A stretch of 64,000 nucleotides of DNA from assembly GCF_000745955.1 (NCBI RefSeq), contig NZ_JQKH01000007.1, forward strand, positions 1 to 64,000, in the 5' to 3' direction. Shown here in pieces: positions 50,089 through 58,033 of this stretch. The notes beneath the pieces were generated by a model. The model ran no database searches and was not told the DNA's origin. It saw only the letters and a program-made list of their open reading frames with translations. The DNA is from Alysiella crassa DSM 2578. GTDB taxonomy: Bacteria > Pseudomonadota > Gammaproteobacteria > Burkholderiales > Neisseriaceae. The position numbers and the translations under genes are program-made. Each line of letters starts with the position of its first letter. Within the stretch, counting starts at the first letter, position 1.

Positions 50089-50346
50089 TTAATTACTCAA
50101 ACCCAATAATTGATTTCGTAAAACCGAGAGTTTTTCTTGGTGAGATGGTTTCGGCGCGTAATGCGGAAACACCATATCAAGCGGTTTTTCCAAGACTGTT
50201 GCAATCGCTTCTGCAATACGTTTGCTGCCACGTCCATTGCGAATGACATCTGAAACAGATTGATTGGTAACGCCTAAAACTTGGGCAATCATGCGAGCAG
50301 AAACCTGCTTTTCCCTTAATTTTTCATAGATTTCATGTGCTTCCAT
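50089..50346 (-). CDS. Ner/Cro-like HTH regulator
   Basis: The 85-residue protein has one HTH (VSARMIAQVLGVTNQSVSDV, about 15-34) followed by IRNGRGSKRIAEAIATVLEK. Divergent from the repressor and first in the early operon, like ner of Mu, which limits repressor and early transcription. The start at 50346 (MEAHEIYEK) is preferred to an upstream in-frame codon. Confidence 0.82.
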   Translation of the reverse strand: MEAHEIYEKLREKQVSARMIAQVLGVTNQSVSDVIRNGRGSKRIAEAIATVLEKPLDMVFPHYAPKPSHQEKLSVLRNQLLGLSN

Positions 50347-50427
50347 GTTCAATCCTATGCTAAAATACAAAATTCACTTGCTTTAGTAGGCTGTCTGAAT
50401 TGACTGCCTAACCTATGAATTGAATCA

Positions 50428-50449
50428 TATACCAAAAATATTTGGTATA
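50428..50449. promoter_or_regulatory. Dyad operator in the repressor/ner control region
   Basis: TATACCAAA-AATA-TTTGGTATA, a perfect 9-bp inverted repeat, lies 22 bp before the repressor start and about 80 bp before ner. It is the only long dyad in the divergent promoter region 50347-50471. Binding by the repressor, Ner or both is inferred. Confidence 0.7.
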
Positions 50450-50471
50450 GCAATTATTTTTGGAGACTTAA

Positions 50472-51329
50472 ATGCAACTAATTGATATAGCGCATAATTT
50501 AATTGATGAACGTGAGCGTTTAGGATACAGTCGTAAGAATTTTGCAGCCCAAGTTAATAAAACAGACGAAAGTTTGCGTTTATATGAAACAGGTAAAGCA
50601 AATATGTCGGCTGAATTTTTGGCTGCTGCTGCTCAATTGGGAGTAGATGTTCAATTTGTTTTAACGGGAGTGAAATCTGAAAATTTACACATGGTGGCGC
50701 AAAAATTTGAAAATGAACTTAATCAAGTATTGAATGAAAATCATGGTGGCGTTCAATTTAATGCCGAAGTTTCAGGCAGTCCGATTGTTGGCAATCACAA
50801 TACAGTCAATCAAGTAACAGGTACACAAAATAACATTACGACCCAAAAACATATTACAAAAACCGTTGTTGAGATTTCTCCTGACGACAATCGTATTGAT
50901 GAGGAAGAAAAAGCCATTTTACTGGATTTAGTTAATAAAATTGTAGCTAAAGAACAGGAAGTTAAAAGAAAACCCAAAACACATCGTGCAGTTTGGTCAA
51001 GTCTAAATGCACATTGTCAAGTTTCAACATACAAACTTATTGCCAAAGATGATTTTGAAAAAGCAAAAATGTTTTTGAGAAAATGGCTGGGCAATTTAAA
51101 TAATACAGCAACATCAAAACGCAATAATCCGACTGCTTATCGTAATAATCAATATTCTACAATCCATGTAAAAATCAAAGAGCTTGGGTTGGAAGAATGG
51201 TATCGTGATACATTAAAAAGCAAATTTGGTGTTGATAGTTCAACTGAACTTGATGAAGTGGAAATGAAAAAACTCGTAACAATGGTTAATGGAAAATACA
51301 GCAGAGAAAAGAAAAAGTTGAGTGAATAA
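50472..51329 (+). CDS. Phage repressor-like regulator (XRE HTH plus ORF6C-like domain)
   Basis: The 285-residue protein has an N-terminal XRE-type HTH (RLGYSRKNFAAQVNKTDESL), an Asn/Thr-rich linker with SPIVGNHNTVNQVTGTQNN (about 103-121) and a C-terminal domain with HRAVWSSLNAHCQVSTYKLI resembling ORF6C. It is the only plus-strand gene at the regulatory end, so it is the best candidate for the lysogeny repressor. GGAG precedes the ATG. It lacks a LexA-type self-cleavage domain. Confidence 0.8.
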   Translation: MQLIDIAHNLIDERERLGYSRKNFAAQVNKTDESLRLYETGKANMSAEFLAAAAQLGVDVQFVLTGVKSENLHMVAQKFENELNQVLNENHGGVQFNAEVSGSPIVGNHNTVNQVTGTQNNITTQKHITKTVVEISPDDNRIDEEEKAILLDLVNKIVAKEQEVKRKPKTHRAVWSSLNAHCQVSTYKLIAKDDFEKAKMFLRKWLGNLNNTATSKRNNPTAYRNNQYSTIHVKIKELGLEEWYRDTLKSKFGVDSSTELDEVEMKKLVTMVNGKYSREKKKLSE

Positions 51330-51365
51330 CTTGGAACATAAAATTAAAGAATTGAGTTCCAAGTT
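51328..51365 (+). terminator. Hairpin after the repressor gene
   Basis: AACTTGGAAC (51328-51337) pairs with GTTCCAAGTT (51356-51365), overlapping the stop codon. A stronger related hairpin follows at 51421-51461. Confidence 0.55.
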
Positions 51366-51420
51366 AGCATTTGGCTTGAAATCAAATAAGTTTACTTAAT
51401 TGATTGGTTTTAATATAAAA

Positions 51421-51461
51421 AACTGAACTTGGAACTATCTTTCAAAGTTCCAAGTTCAGTT
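51421..51461. terminator. Second hairpin after the repressor
   Basis: AACTGAACTTGGAACT pairs perfectly with AGTTCCAAGTTCAGTT around a 9-base loop. The arms share ACTTGGAAC with the hairpin at 51328-51365, so alternative pairings are possible. No T run follows; it may be a processing or protective hairpin. Confidence 0.55.
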
Positions 51462-51815
51462 CCGAGTTGCGCCTAATAAAAAACATCTTTCAATGGAAGG
51501 GTGGGGTGCGTTGGTTTGCGTGGAGCGCAGCAATGAAAGCGTTGCCATTATTGGGCAAGTGGTTTGGCTAGGGCGTAGCATTTAAACAAAAATTAAGCGT
51601 GCTTTAAAGGGCATTTAAAAACCGTTTAAAACACGCTTAAAATTGTTTAAAAGCTGATAGTTTTTTTGTCAAAATCTGCTCATTTTTTCGCATTTTTGAC
51701 AAAAGCTGGTGCAACTGGTTTAGTGGGGGCGATTGGGCGTGAGCTTTGTATTCATCAGGGTTCACGCAAATAACATCGCGCTCTGCACCTGTGTAAAAAC
51801 TATCACTACCCCACA
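51462..51815. other. Prophage regulatory end, non-coding
   Basis: No supported gene. It contains AAGCGTG/CACGCTT inverted repeats around several TTTAAA blocks (about 51594-51642), TTTTTGTCAAAA and TTTTTGACAAAA (51663-51704), and AAAAGCTGGTGCAA (51701-51714), the inverted match of the repeats near the other end. The element ends CCCCACA at 51815. A stretch at about 51491-51585 looks like decayed coding sequence. Confidence 0.5.
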
Positions 51816-51820
51816 ATTTT
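51816..51820. repeat. Right prophage junction, target duplication ATTT(T)
   Basis: ATTTT follows the terminal CA and matches 11769-11773 at the other end. Confidence 0.6.
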
Positions 51821-51988
51821 TAAATCAATGGACTGCTGATTTTTCCAATCTTTGCAGATGAAGAAAATCGCCAACGTAAATTGGCGCGGGCTGGTGGTTT
51901 GGCTCGTTTTGCTAATCCTGATTTAATGCACAATGCACTTGGAAGAACAAGCGGTAGAAATGGCAATAAAGGCGAAATATGCTGCTGA
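51821..51988 (+). pseudogene. Antitoxin-like gene, 3' part
   Basis: This continues the gene begun at 11665. After a one-base frameshift in the T5 run near 51838-51845 it reads ADEENRQRKLARAGGLARFA, then NPDLMHNALGRTSGRNGNKG, ending TGA at 51988. Both the prophage insertion and the frameshift would inactivate it. The stop overlaps the ATG of a PIN-like toxin fragment by 10 bp. Confidence 0.5.
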
Positions 51989-52029
51989 TTGACACTAATA
52001 TTTTGCTGCTTTCAGGCTGCCTGAAGTAA
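51979..52029 (+). pseudogene. PIN-domain toxin remnant (16 codons)
   Basis: MLLIDTNILLLSGCLK then stop. MLLIDTNIL is the typical VapC/PIN start with the first metal-binding Asp. The frame runs into a DUS and stops, and no other PIN motif follows, so the toxin is a stub. The start overlaps the antitoxin-like gene, as in vapBC-type operons. Confidence 0.5.
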
Positions 52030-52132
52030 ACAGGCAGCCTGAAAAATATTAAAACATTTTGATTTTTGAATAAAATCCAATGTTTACTAAATTAAATAAC
52101 TCTTTTATTTTAAATTAAAAGTTATTATCCCC

Positions 52133-52279
52133 CTACCCACACCCTCCACATTTCCCACACCCACCAGACGAACACGATTTTCCACCCTGTTTGTTTTTTG
52201 GTTTAAACACATATTTGCGCAACACAAATCCCACCGACACCGCCACCATGCCCAAAACAATCCATTCTTGAATACCCAT
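52133..52279 (-). CDS. FeoB-associated Cys-rich membrane protein
   Basis: The 48-residue protein has one membrane span (WIVLGMVAVSVGFVLRKYVF) and a C-terminal Cys/Gly cluster (CSSGGCGKCGGCG, ending the protein). Its ATG overlaps the feoB stop by 1 bp. Such proteins are typical FeoB neighbours, thought to help Fe(II) transport or metal handling. Confidence 0.85.
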   Translation of the reverse strand: MGIQEWIVLGMVAVSVGFVLRKYVFKPKNKQGGKSCSSGGCGKCGGCG

Positions 52280-54144
52280 CACATCAGCCCTTTCGTTACC
52301 TGATAAGTTAAAAATGCAAATACATACGCTAAAACAAATAAATAACCTGTAATCAACCAAGTGTGTAAAGTGGATTTGGTTTCACGGCGTATGGTTGCCA
52401 AAGTTGCCAAACACATTGGCGCGTAAATATACCACGCCAAAAACGCAAACGCGGTCGGCAAACCCCAATCACTCGCCACAATCGGCGACAATGCGCTACT
52501 AATCGCTTCTTCACTTTCCGCACCCACTGCATACACCGTCCCCAAAGCCGCCACCACCACTTCTCGCGCCGCCATTCCTGGAATCATCGCAATGCACATT
52601 TGCCAAGTGAAACCCAATGGCTCAAAAATCGGCTGAATTGCCTTGCCCAACATGCCCGCCAAACTGTAATCAATCGCCGCGCCAGTTGCGCCTTCGGGGG
52701 CGGCTGGAAAAGTTGTCATCGCCCATAAAATCACGCTTAAGGCAAAAATAATCGTCCCCGCGCGTTTCAAAAACGCCGCCACGCGCTCCCACAAACTCCG
52801 CGCAATATGGCGGAAATTCGGTATGCGAAACGTGGGCAATTCCATTAACAAAGGAAACTGTTGCACATTGCCTTCGCGTTTTGCCCACCATTTCAGCACC
52901 AAAGCCACCGCCGCCGCCGACACAATCCCCGCCAAATACAAGCCAAACAAAGTCAGCCCCTGCAAATTAAATACCCCCCACACCGTTTTTTCGGGAATAA
53001 TTGCGCCAATAATCAGCGCGTACACAGGCAGCCGCGCCGAACAGGTCAGCACAGGCGCAATGGCAATGGTAACCAAGCGTTCACGCGGATTATTAATTGT
53101 CCGCGCCGCCATCACCGCAGGCACAGCGCAAGCAAAACTGGACAATAAGGGAATAAACGACCGCCCCGACAAACCCGTTTTCGCCAACACATTGTCCAGC
53201 ATAAACGCGGCGCGTGGCAGATAACCCGAATCTTCCAACAATAAAATAAACGCAAACAAAATCGTGATTTGCGGCAAAAACACCAACACGCCGCCCACAC
53301 CCGCAATCACGCCATTGACCAATAAATCTGCCAAAATCCCTTCAGGCAGCGTACTGCTCACCCACGCGCCCAGCCACGCGAAACCTTCTTCAATCCACGT
53401 CATCACAGGCTCTGCCCACGCATAAACCGCTTGAAAAATCAGCAATAAAATTGTCAGTAGAATCGGAATGCCCAAAGCAGGGTGCAGCAAAAATGCGTCC
53501 AATTTTTTGTGCCAATTCGGTAAAGCCATATTTTGTAACACGGCAGCCTGCAAAATGTCATCGGCTTGCGCGTATAAAGTTTGCGTGTCTAATTGACCTA
53601 ATTTTTTTTCTAAAAAAATGACATCTGGTTGAATTTGATTGTCCTGATGACGTGGCATTTGGGCAACGGCTTCGCGTACCGCTTTCACATCGTCCGCACG
53701 CACCGCCGCCGTGAGCAAAACGGGGACACCCAATTTTTCGGATAAAGTCTTGATGTCAATTTGCAAACCGCGAGATTGCGCCACGTCCGCCATATTCAGC
53801 GACACCACCATTGGCAAACCCAGCGTTTTCAATTCCAAAATCATCCGCAAAGACATGCGTAAATTGGTCGCATCGGCAACGGCAATAATCCCATCGGGGC
53901 GACGTTCAATTTTGCCCAGCACCGCATCACGGGTAACTTGCTCGTCTAAACTGGTGCTGTGCAGGCTGTATGTTCCGGGTAAGTCTATGATTTCAATATC
54001 ATCATGGGCAATCAGTTTGCCAGCACGTCTGTCCACCGTAACGCCTGCATAATTGGCGATTTTGGCATTGGAACCTGTCAAGCCATTGAATAAAACCGTT
54101 TTGCCGCAATTGGGAATGCCCACCAAAGCATATTGAGTTGGCAT
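52279..54144 (-). CDS. feoB: Ferrous iron transporter FeoB
   Basis: The 621-residue protein has an N-terminal G domain with GIPNCGKT (9-16), DLPGTYSL and a NMAD motif (SLNMADVAQS), then the polytopic membrane domain with gate motifs (LEDSGYLPRAAFMLDNV, LSSFACAVPAVMAARTI). It takes up Fe(II). It lies downstream of feoA on the same strand with about 60 bp between them. Confidence 0.95.
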   Translation of the reverse strand: MPTQYALVGIPNCGKTVLFNGLTGSNAKIANYAGVTVDRRAGKLIAHDDIEIIDLPGTYSLHSTSLDEQVTRDAVLGKIERRPDGIIAVADATNLRMSLRMILELKTLGLPMVVSLNMADVAQSRGLQIDIKTLSEKLGVPVLLTAAVRADDVKAVREAVAQMPRHQDNQIQPDVIFLEKKLGQLDTQTLYAQADDILQAAVLQNMALPNWHKKLDAFLLHPALGIPILLTILLLIFQAVYAWAEPVMTWIEEGFAWLGAWVSSTLPEGILADLLVNGVIAGVGGVLVFLPQITILFAFILLLEDSGYLPRAAFMLDNVLAKTGLSGRSFIPLLSSFACAVPAVMAARTINNPRERLVTIAIAPVLTCSARLPVYALIIGAIIPEKTVWGVFNLQGLTLFGLYLAGIVSAAAVALVLKWWAKREGNVQQFPLLMELPTFRIPNFRHIARSLWERVAAFLKRAGTIIFALSVILWAMTTFPAAPEGATGAAIDYSLAGMLGKAIQPIFEPLGFTWQMCIAMIPGMAAREVVVAALGTVYAVGAESEEAISSALSPIVASDWGLPTAFAFLAWYIYAPMCLATLATIRRETKSTLHTWLITGYLFVLAYVFAFLTYQVTKGLM

Positions 54145-54204
54145 GATTTTTTTCCTTATTTTTTGATTTGACTTGATTTTTTATTTTCAGGCTGCCTGAA
54201 AATT

Positions 54205-54465
54205 TTATAATGGCATACAAATAATCTTCTTCGCTTCCGCGCGGCGCAAAGTAAACTGCGATTGATTGCCCAAACGCACCGCATAAGGTCCAATGCCAAA
54301 CACGCCATGCCCAATCACTTCCACCGTCTGCCCTTCATTAAAACCCAAATCTTTCAAACGGCGCATAACCATTTCATCTAATTGACCAAATTCCTGATTT
54401 GCCACAATCGCGTGAATTTGGAAAATTTGATTTTTTTTCAATTGATTCAATGTACACTGTACCAT
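54205..54465 (-). CDS. feoA: Ferrous iron transport accessory protein FeoA
   Basis: The 86-residue SH3-like protein has MRRLKDLGFNEGQTVEVIGH and LRRAEAKKIICMPL. FeoA assists FeoB. I start it at the ATG 54465 (MVQCTLNQL); the ORF extends 23 residues upstream into the promoter region. Confidence 0.9.
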   Translation of the reverse strand: MVQCTLNQLKKNQIFQIHAIVANQEFGQLDEMVMRRLKDLGFNEGQTVEVIGHGVFGIGPYAVRLGNQSQFTLRRAEAKKIICMPL

Positions 54466-54716
54466 GATAACACCTGTTGTTAAATGTAGTTGAAAACTGT
54501 TATTAATTATAATTTTGGCGAATGAAGAAATCAAGATAGATTCAAGGTTTCAGGCTGCCTGAAGACATTATTTTTGTTTTGTGTCAAATATCATGAAATT
54601 TAAACCATCAATCATCTAAACTTGACCACACCCCAAATTTCACGGCAGAATGATTGGTTTTATTTTTCAGGCAGCCTGAAATCTCTTTAAATTGCCATTT
54701 ATTGAATCCAATCATT
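54466..54716. promoter_or_regulatory. Divergent region between feoA and the ABC-F gene
   Basis: The region contains two DUS (about 54548 and 54668) and AT-rich sequence suited to Fur/Fnr-type control of feoAB. No specific operator can be named with confidence and no gene is seen. Confidence 0.35.
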
Positions 54717-56636
54717 ATGATAGAACTCAAAAACTTAACCCTACAACGCGGCACCAAAGTCTTGCTGAATCAAGCCAACGCCACCATCAACCCACGCCAA
54801 CGCGTTGGTTTAATTGGCAAAAACGGAACAGGCAAATCCAGCCTATTCGCCCTGATTAAAGGCGAAATCAGCCAAGACAGCGGCGATTGTCAAATCCCCA
54901 AAACATGGAAACTGGCAGCCGTTGCCCAAGAAACCCCCGCTTTGGACATCTCCGCGCTGGATTATGTGTTGCAGGGCGACCCAGAATTGCAACAGTTTCA
55001 GGCTGCCTTACTCGTGGCGGAAGCGGCAAATCATGGCAACCAAATCGCCGAAATTCACGCCAAATTGGACGAAATTGACGCTTATTCCGCGCCCGCTCGC
55101 GCTGCCAAATTGTTGAGCGGTCTCGGTTTTTCGCAAGATGAACACGTCAAACCTGTCAAAGCCTTTTCGGGTGGCTGGCGCATGCGGCTGAATTTGGCGC
55201 AGGCATTGATGTGTCGCGCCGATTTATTGTTGCTGGACGAACCAACCAACCATTTGGATTTGGAAACCGTGTTGTGGCTGGAAAACCATCTCGCCACACT
55301 GCCGTGTACGCAAATCATTATTTCGCACGACCGCGATTTTTTGAATGCGACCACCACCCACACCCTTGAATTATCAGCACAAAAATTGCATAGCTACGGC
55401 GGTAATTATGATTTTTACCTGAAAGAACGCGCCCAACGATTAGCCAATCAGCAAGCTGCCTACACCAAACAACAGGCACACATCAAACATTTACAATCTT
55501 TTATTGACCGATTTAAGGCAAAAGCCACCAAAGCCACGCAAGCCCAAAGCCGCGTTAAAGCATTAGAAAAATTAGAATTAATCTCCCCCGCGCATTTGGA
55601 CAGCGAATTCAGTTTTGAATTTGAGCAGCCCACGCATTTGCCCAATCCCTTATTGAAATTGGATACAGCAAATTTGGGCTACGGCGATGAAATTATTTTA
55701 AAAAATATTACTTTATCGCTGGAAAATGGGGCGCGATTTGGTTTACTGGGCGTGAATGGTTCGGGAAAATCCACATTTATCAAAGCCCTTGCAGGCAGCC
55801 TGAAACCCGTAAGCGGACAAATCATCAAATCCGACAAATTAAACATCGGTTATTTCGCGCAACATCAATTGGATACGCTGCGCGATGACCAAAGCCCCAT
55901 TTGGCATATTCAACAATTATCGCCCGATGTGCGAGAGCAAGAAATTCGTAACTATTTGGGCGGATTTAATTTTATTGGCGATATGGCAACGCAGCCGATT
56001 GAGCCATTTTCGGGCGGCGAAAAAGCGCGTTTGGCGTTGGCGATGTTGGTGTGGCAAAAACCAAATTTGCTGCTGCTGGACGAACCGACCAACCATTTGG
56101 ATTTGGATATGCGCCACGCGCTGACGGTGGCATTGCAGAGTTTTCAGGGCGCGATGATTTTGGTGTCGCACGACCGCAGTTTGATTGAAGCGACCACCGA
56201 CCAATTTCTGTTAATCCATTCAGGCAGCCTGCAAGCATTTGACGGCGATTTGAACGATTACCGCGCATGGCGTTTGGCGCAAGAAAACGCCGCCAACGCC
56301 CCCGCCCAGTCCAGCCAATCGCAAAACCGCAAAGATGTGAAACGTTTGGAAGCGCAAATTCGGCAGGAACGCTCGCGCCGCAGCAAACCGATTCAACAAA
56401 AAATTGACAAAGCCGAAAAAGAGATGTCCATTTTACAAGTCAAATTGACCGATTTAGAGCGGATTTTGGCAGATGAGGTTACTTATCTACCCGAAAATAA
56501 GACAAATTTACAACAATTTTTAACCCAAACCGCCGAAATTAAAGTAAAATTAAGTGAATTGGAAGAAAACTGGTTGCAATGGCAAGAAGAGTTAGAATGT
56601 GTCAATGCAGAAATTGATGCGGAATTTGCCGAGTAA
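54717..56636 (+). CDS. ABC-F family ATPase (YheS/Uup-like)
   Basis: The 639-residue protein has two ABC domains without membrane parts: Walker A GKNGTGKS (34-41) and GVNGSGKS, signature motifs FSGGWRMRL and FSGGEKARL, and Walker B LLLLDEPTNHLDL in both. A linker (about 230-300) and a C-terminal coiled coil (EAQIRQERSRRSKPIQQKID) follow. ABC-F proteins act on the ribosome. The subgroup is closest to YheS. The start at 54717 (MIELKNLTL) avoids an upstream DUS-containing extension. Confidence 0.9.
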   Translation: MIELKNLTLQRGTKVLLNQANATINPRQRVGLIGKNGTGKSSLFALIKGEISQDSGDCQIPKTWKLAAVAQETPALDISALDYVLQGDPELQQFQAALLVAEAANHGNQIAEIHAKLDEIDAYSAPARAAKLLSGLGFSQDEHVKPVKAFSGGWRMRLNLAQALMCRADLLLLDEPTNHLDLETVLWLENHLATLPCTQIIISHDRDFLNATTTHTLELSAQKLHSYGGNYDFYLKERAQRLANQQAAYTKQQAHIKHLQSFIDRFKAKATKATQAQSRVKALEKLELISPAHLDSEFSFEFEQPTHLPNPLLKLDTANLGYGDEIILKNITLSLENGARFGLLGVNGSGKSTFIKALAGSLKPVSGQIIKSDKLNIGYFAQHQLDTLRDDQSPIWHIQQLSPDVREQEIRNYLGGFNFIGDMATQPIEPFSGGEKARLALAMLVWQKPNLLLLDEPTNHLDLDMRHALTVALQSFQGAMILVSHDRSLIEATTDQFLLIHSGSLQAFDGDLNDYRAWRLAQENAANAPAQSSQSQNRKDVKRLEAQIRQERSRRSKPIQQKIDKAEKEMSILQVKLTDLERILADEVTYLPENKTNLQQFLTQTAEIKVKLSELEENWLQWQEELECVNAEIDAEFAE

Positions 56637-56726
56637 TTCGTGAAAATGCAACAGTTTTCAGGCTGCCTGAAGTTATTTTTCATCTATACTTTGGGCGGTG
56701 ATTCTGTTGTTAAAACAAGGAACCTG

Positions 56727-57278
56727 ATGATGAAAAAACCTTTAATTGTCTTAGCATTTGCCGTAGCTGCCAGCCCAGCGTTGGACGCGAAAGTATATAG
56801 CTGTGGCAATGGCTGCTACACGTCTAATCCCAAAGCTGCAAAAGGTCGCGCCAATTTGGGGCGGCAAATCGGCAGCTATACCAGCACCTTACCTAAAGAA
56901 GAAGTGGTTACGGCAGACAAAATCGCTGCCCCACGCACAGTGGAAGTAGCGCAACGTCGCGTTGCCGTACCTCGTCCACGCACAGTTGCCGCAACCACAT
57001 TACGCGCCCCTACGACTGTGCCCGTTGCTTTGCAACGCCAAGTGGACACTGCACCACGCCGCTCCACCAATAGCGGTCGTCGCACCATTTTGGAACAAGA
57101 GCTGAACAATGAACGCACCGCTTTGGCGCAAGCGCAAAAAGCCTTGACCGATGGTCGCGCAGTCAATACGCAAACGGCTGACGCAGGTCATCAAACGCGA
57201 ATTCGCCAATTGGAAAGCGCGGTATTAGACCGTCAGCAAAATATTCAGGCTTTGCAACGCGAATTGAGCCGTATGTAA
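56727..57278 (+). CDS. Exported coiled-coil protein, unknown
   Basis: The 183-residue protein has a short signal peptide (LIVLAFAVAASPALDAKVYS), a CGNGCY pair of Cys, an Arg/Val/Pro/Thr-rich middle and a C-terminal coiled coil (RQLESAVLDRQQNIQALQRE). AAGGA precedes the ATG pair at 56727/56730. Periplasmic localisation is likely. Similar hypothetical proteins occur in Neisseriaceae, but I cannot name a function. Confidence 0.7.
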   Translation: MMKKPLIVLAFAVAASPALDAKVYSCGNGCYTSNPKAAKGRANLGRQIGSYTSTLPKEEVVTADKIAAPRTVEVAQRRVAVPRPRTVAATTLRAPTTVPVALQRQVDTAPRRSTNSGRRTILEQELNNERTALAQAQKALTDGRAVNTQTADAGHQTRIRQLESAVLDRQQNIQALQRELSRM

Positions 57279-57314
57279 ATCAATCATCAAAAAAGGATTT
57301 GGATTGGTAAACAA

Positions 57315-57346
57315 AATCTCCCATTGAATAAATGGGAGATTTTTTG
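57315..57346 (+). terminator. Rho-independent terminator
   Basis: AATCTCCCATT pairs with AATGGGAGATT followed by six T. Confidence 0.85.
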
Positions 57347-57376
57347 ATTTTGCCAATTCAGTTATCATAAAAATTT

Positions 57377-57410
57377 TAGGCAGCCTGAAAATGAATTTTC
57401 AGGCTGCCTA
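57377..57410 (-). terminator. DUS-pair terminator after tRNA-Arg
   Basis: TAGGCAGCCTGAAAAT (57377-57392) pairs with ATTTTCAGGCTGCCTA (57395-57410), lying 11 bp beyond the tRNA 3' end, with a T-rich tail on the minus strand. Confidence 0.8.
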
Positions 57411-57420
57411 TAGGTGTATA

Positions 57421-57496
57421 TGGCGCACCCGACTGGGTTCGAACCAGCGACCTTCAGCTTCGGAAACTGACACTCTTCCAACTGAGCTACGGGTAC
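57421..57496 (-). tRNA. tRNA-Arg (anticodon CCG)
   Basis: The minus strand folds as a cloverleaf of 76 nt: acceptor GTACCCG/CGGGTGC, D-stem GCTC/GAGT, anticodon stem TCAGT/GCTGA with loop TTCCGAA (anticodon CCG, reading CGG), T-arm with GGTTCGAACC, discriminator G and encoded CCA. It has a U-G pair at position 2-71. Confidence 0.95.
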
Positions 57497-57607
57497 GGAA
57501 AGGCTGTAGAATACCTGAAATTGCGCTATTTGGCAAAAAAATTCTTCAGGCTGCCTGAAAATTCGGTACAATACGCCGTTTTTATTATTTTAGTCAAAGC
57601 AGTAAGC

Positions 57608-57901
57608 ATGAATGAACAATCTTTAAGTAAACAAGAGCGATTGGCACTCAAATCGCAAGCCCATCATTTGAATCCCGTAGTCATGGTTGGACAAAAGGGT
57701 TTAACCGAAGCGGTGGTACAGGAAACGGAAACGGCTTTACGCGCCCACGAATTGATTAAAGTACGCGTATTGGGCGATGACCGTGATGAACGCTTGGCAA
57801 TTTGCCATGAATTGTGCGCGGCAACAGGGGCGCAATTGGTGCAACACATTGGTAAATTATTGGTTTTGTATCGCAAAAATGTGGACGAAACGGAAAAATA
57901 A
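57608..57901 (+). CDS. yhbY: CRM-domain RNA-binding protein YhbY
   Basis: The 97-residue protein is a single CRM domain: ALKSQAHHLNPVVMVGQKGL with the GxxG-like loop, AHELIKVRVLG and GAQLVQHIGKLLVLYRKN. It binds ribosomal RNA during large-subunit assembly. The ATG at 57608 matches the family start; TACAAT about 40 bp upstream is a likely -10 box. Confidence 0.93.
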   Translation: MNEQSLSKQERLALKSQAHHLNPVVMVGQKGLTEAVVQETETALRAHELIKVRVLGDDRDERLAICHELCAATGAQLVQHIGKLLVLYRKNVDETEK

Positions 57902-58033
57902 TTTTCAGGCAGCCTGAAATATAGTACACGGCACAATGGGGTGGATAGGCATATCCGCCCTTTTTACTTGATGATATGGCGATTAAAAATGTTAAAATAA
58001 TCGCTTCTTTATTTTGAAATGTGAAATGGCTGA

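Larger units (their letters stand above)
11773..51815 (-). mobile_element. Mu-like transposable prophage (about 40 kb, siphovirus-type tail)
   Basis: The ends are TG (11773-11774) and CA (51814-51815), as for MuA-class elements, with transposase-site-like repeats near both ends. Gene order from high to low coordinates is repressor/ner, MuA, MuB, early genes, Gam, HU, GemA, Mor, lysis, terminase, portal, MuF, protease/scaffold, capsid, tail, com/methylase. The genome is therefore inserted in reverse. No tail sheath or P2-type baseplate genes are seen, and the tape measure is TP901-type, which suggests a B3/D3112-like siphovirus. Most genes look intact. It carries many DUS and one MITE insertion (44410-44544). 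Confidence 0.9.

Noticed and set aside
51491-51590. Small gene at the regulatory end of the prophage
   Set aside because: The stretch looks coding in composition but has no open frame with a start and ribosome-binding site; probably decayed sequence.
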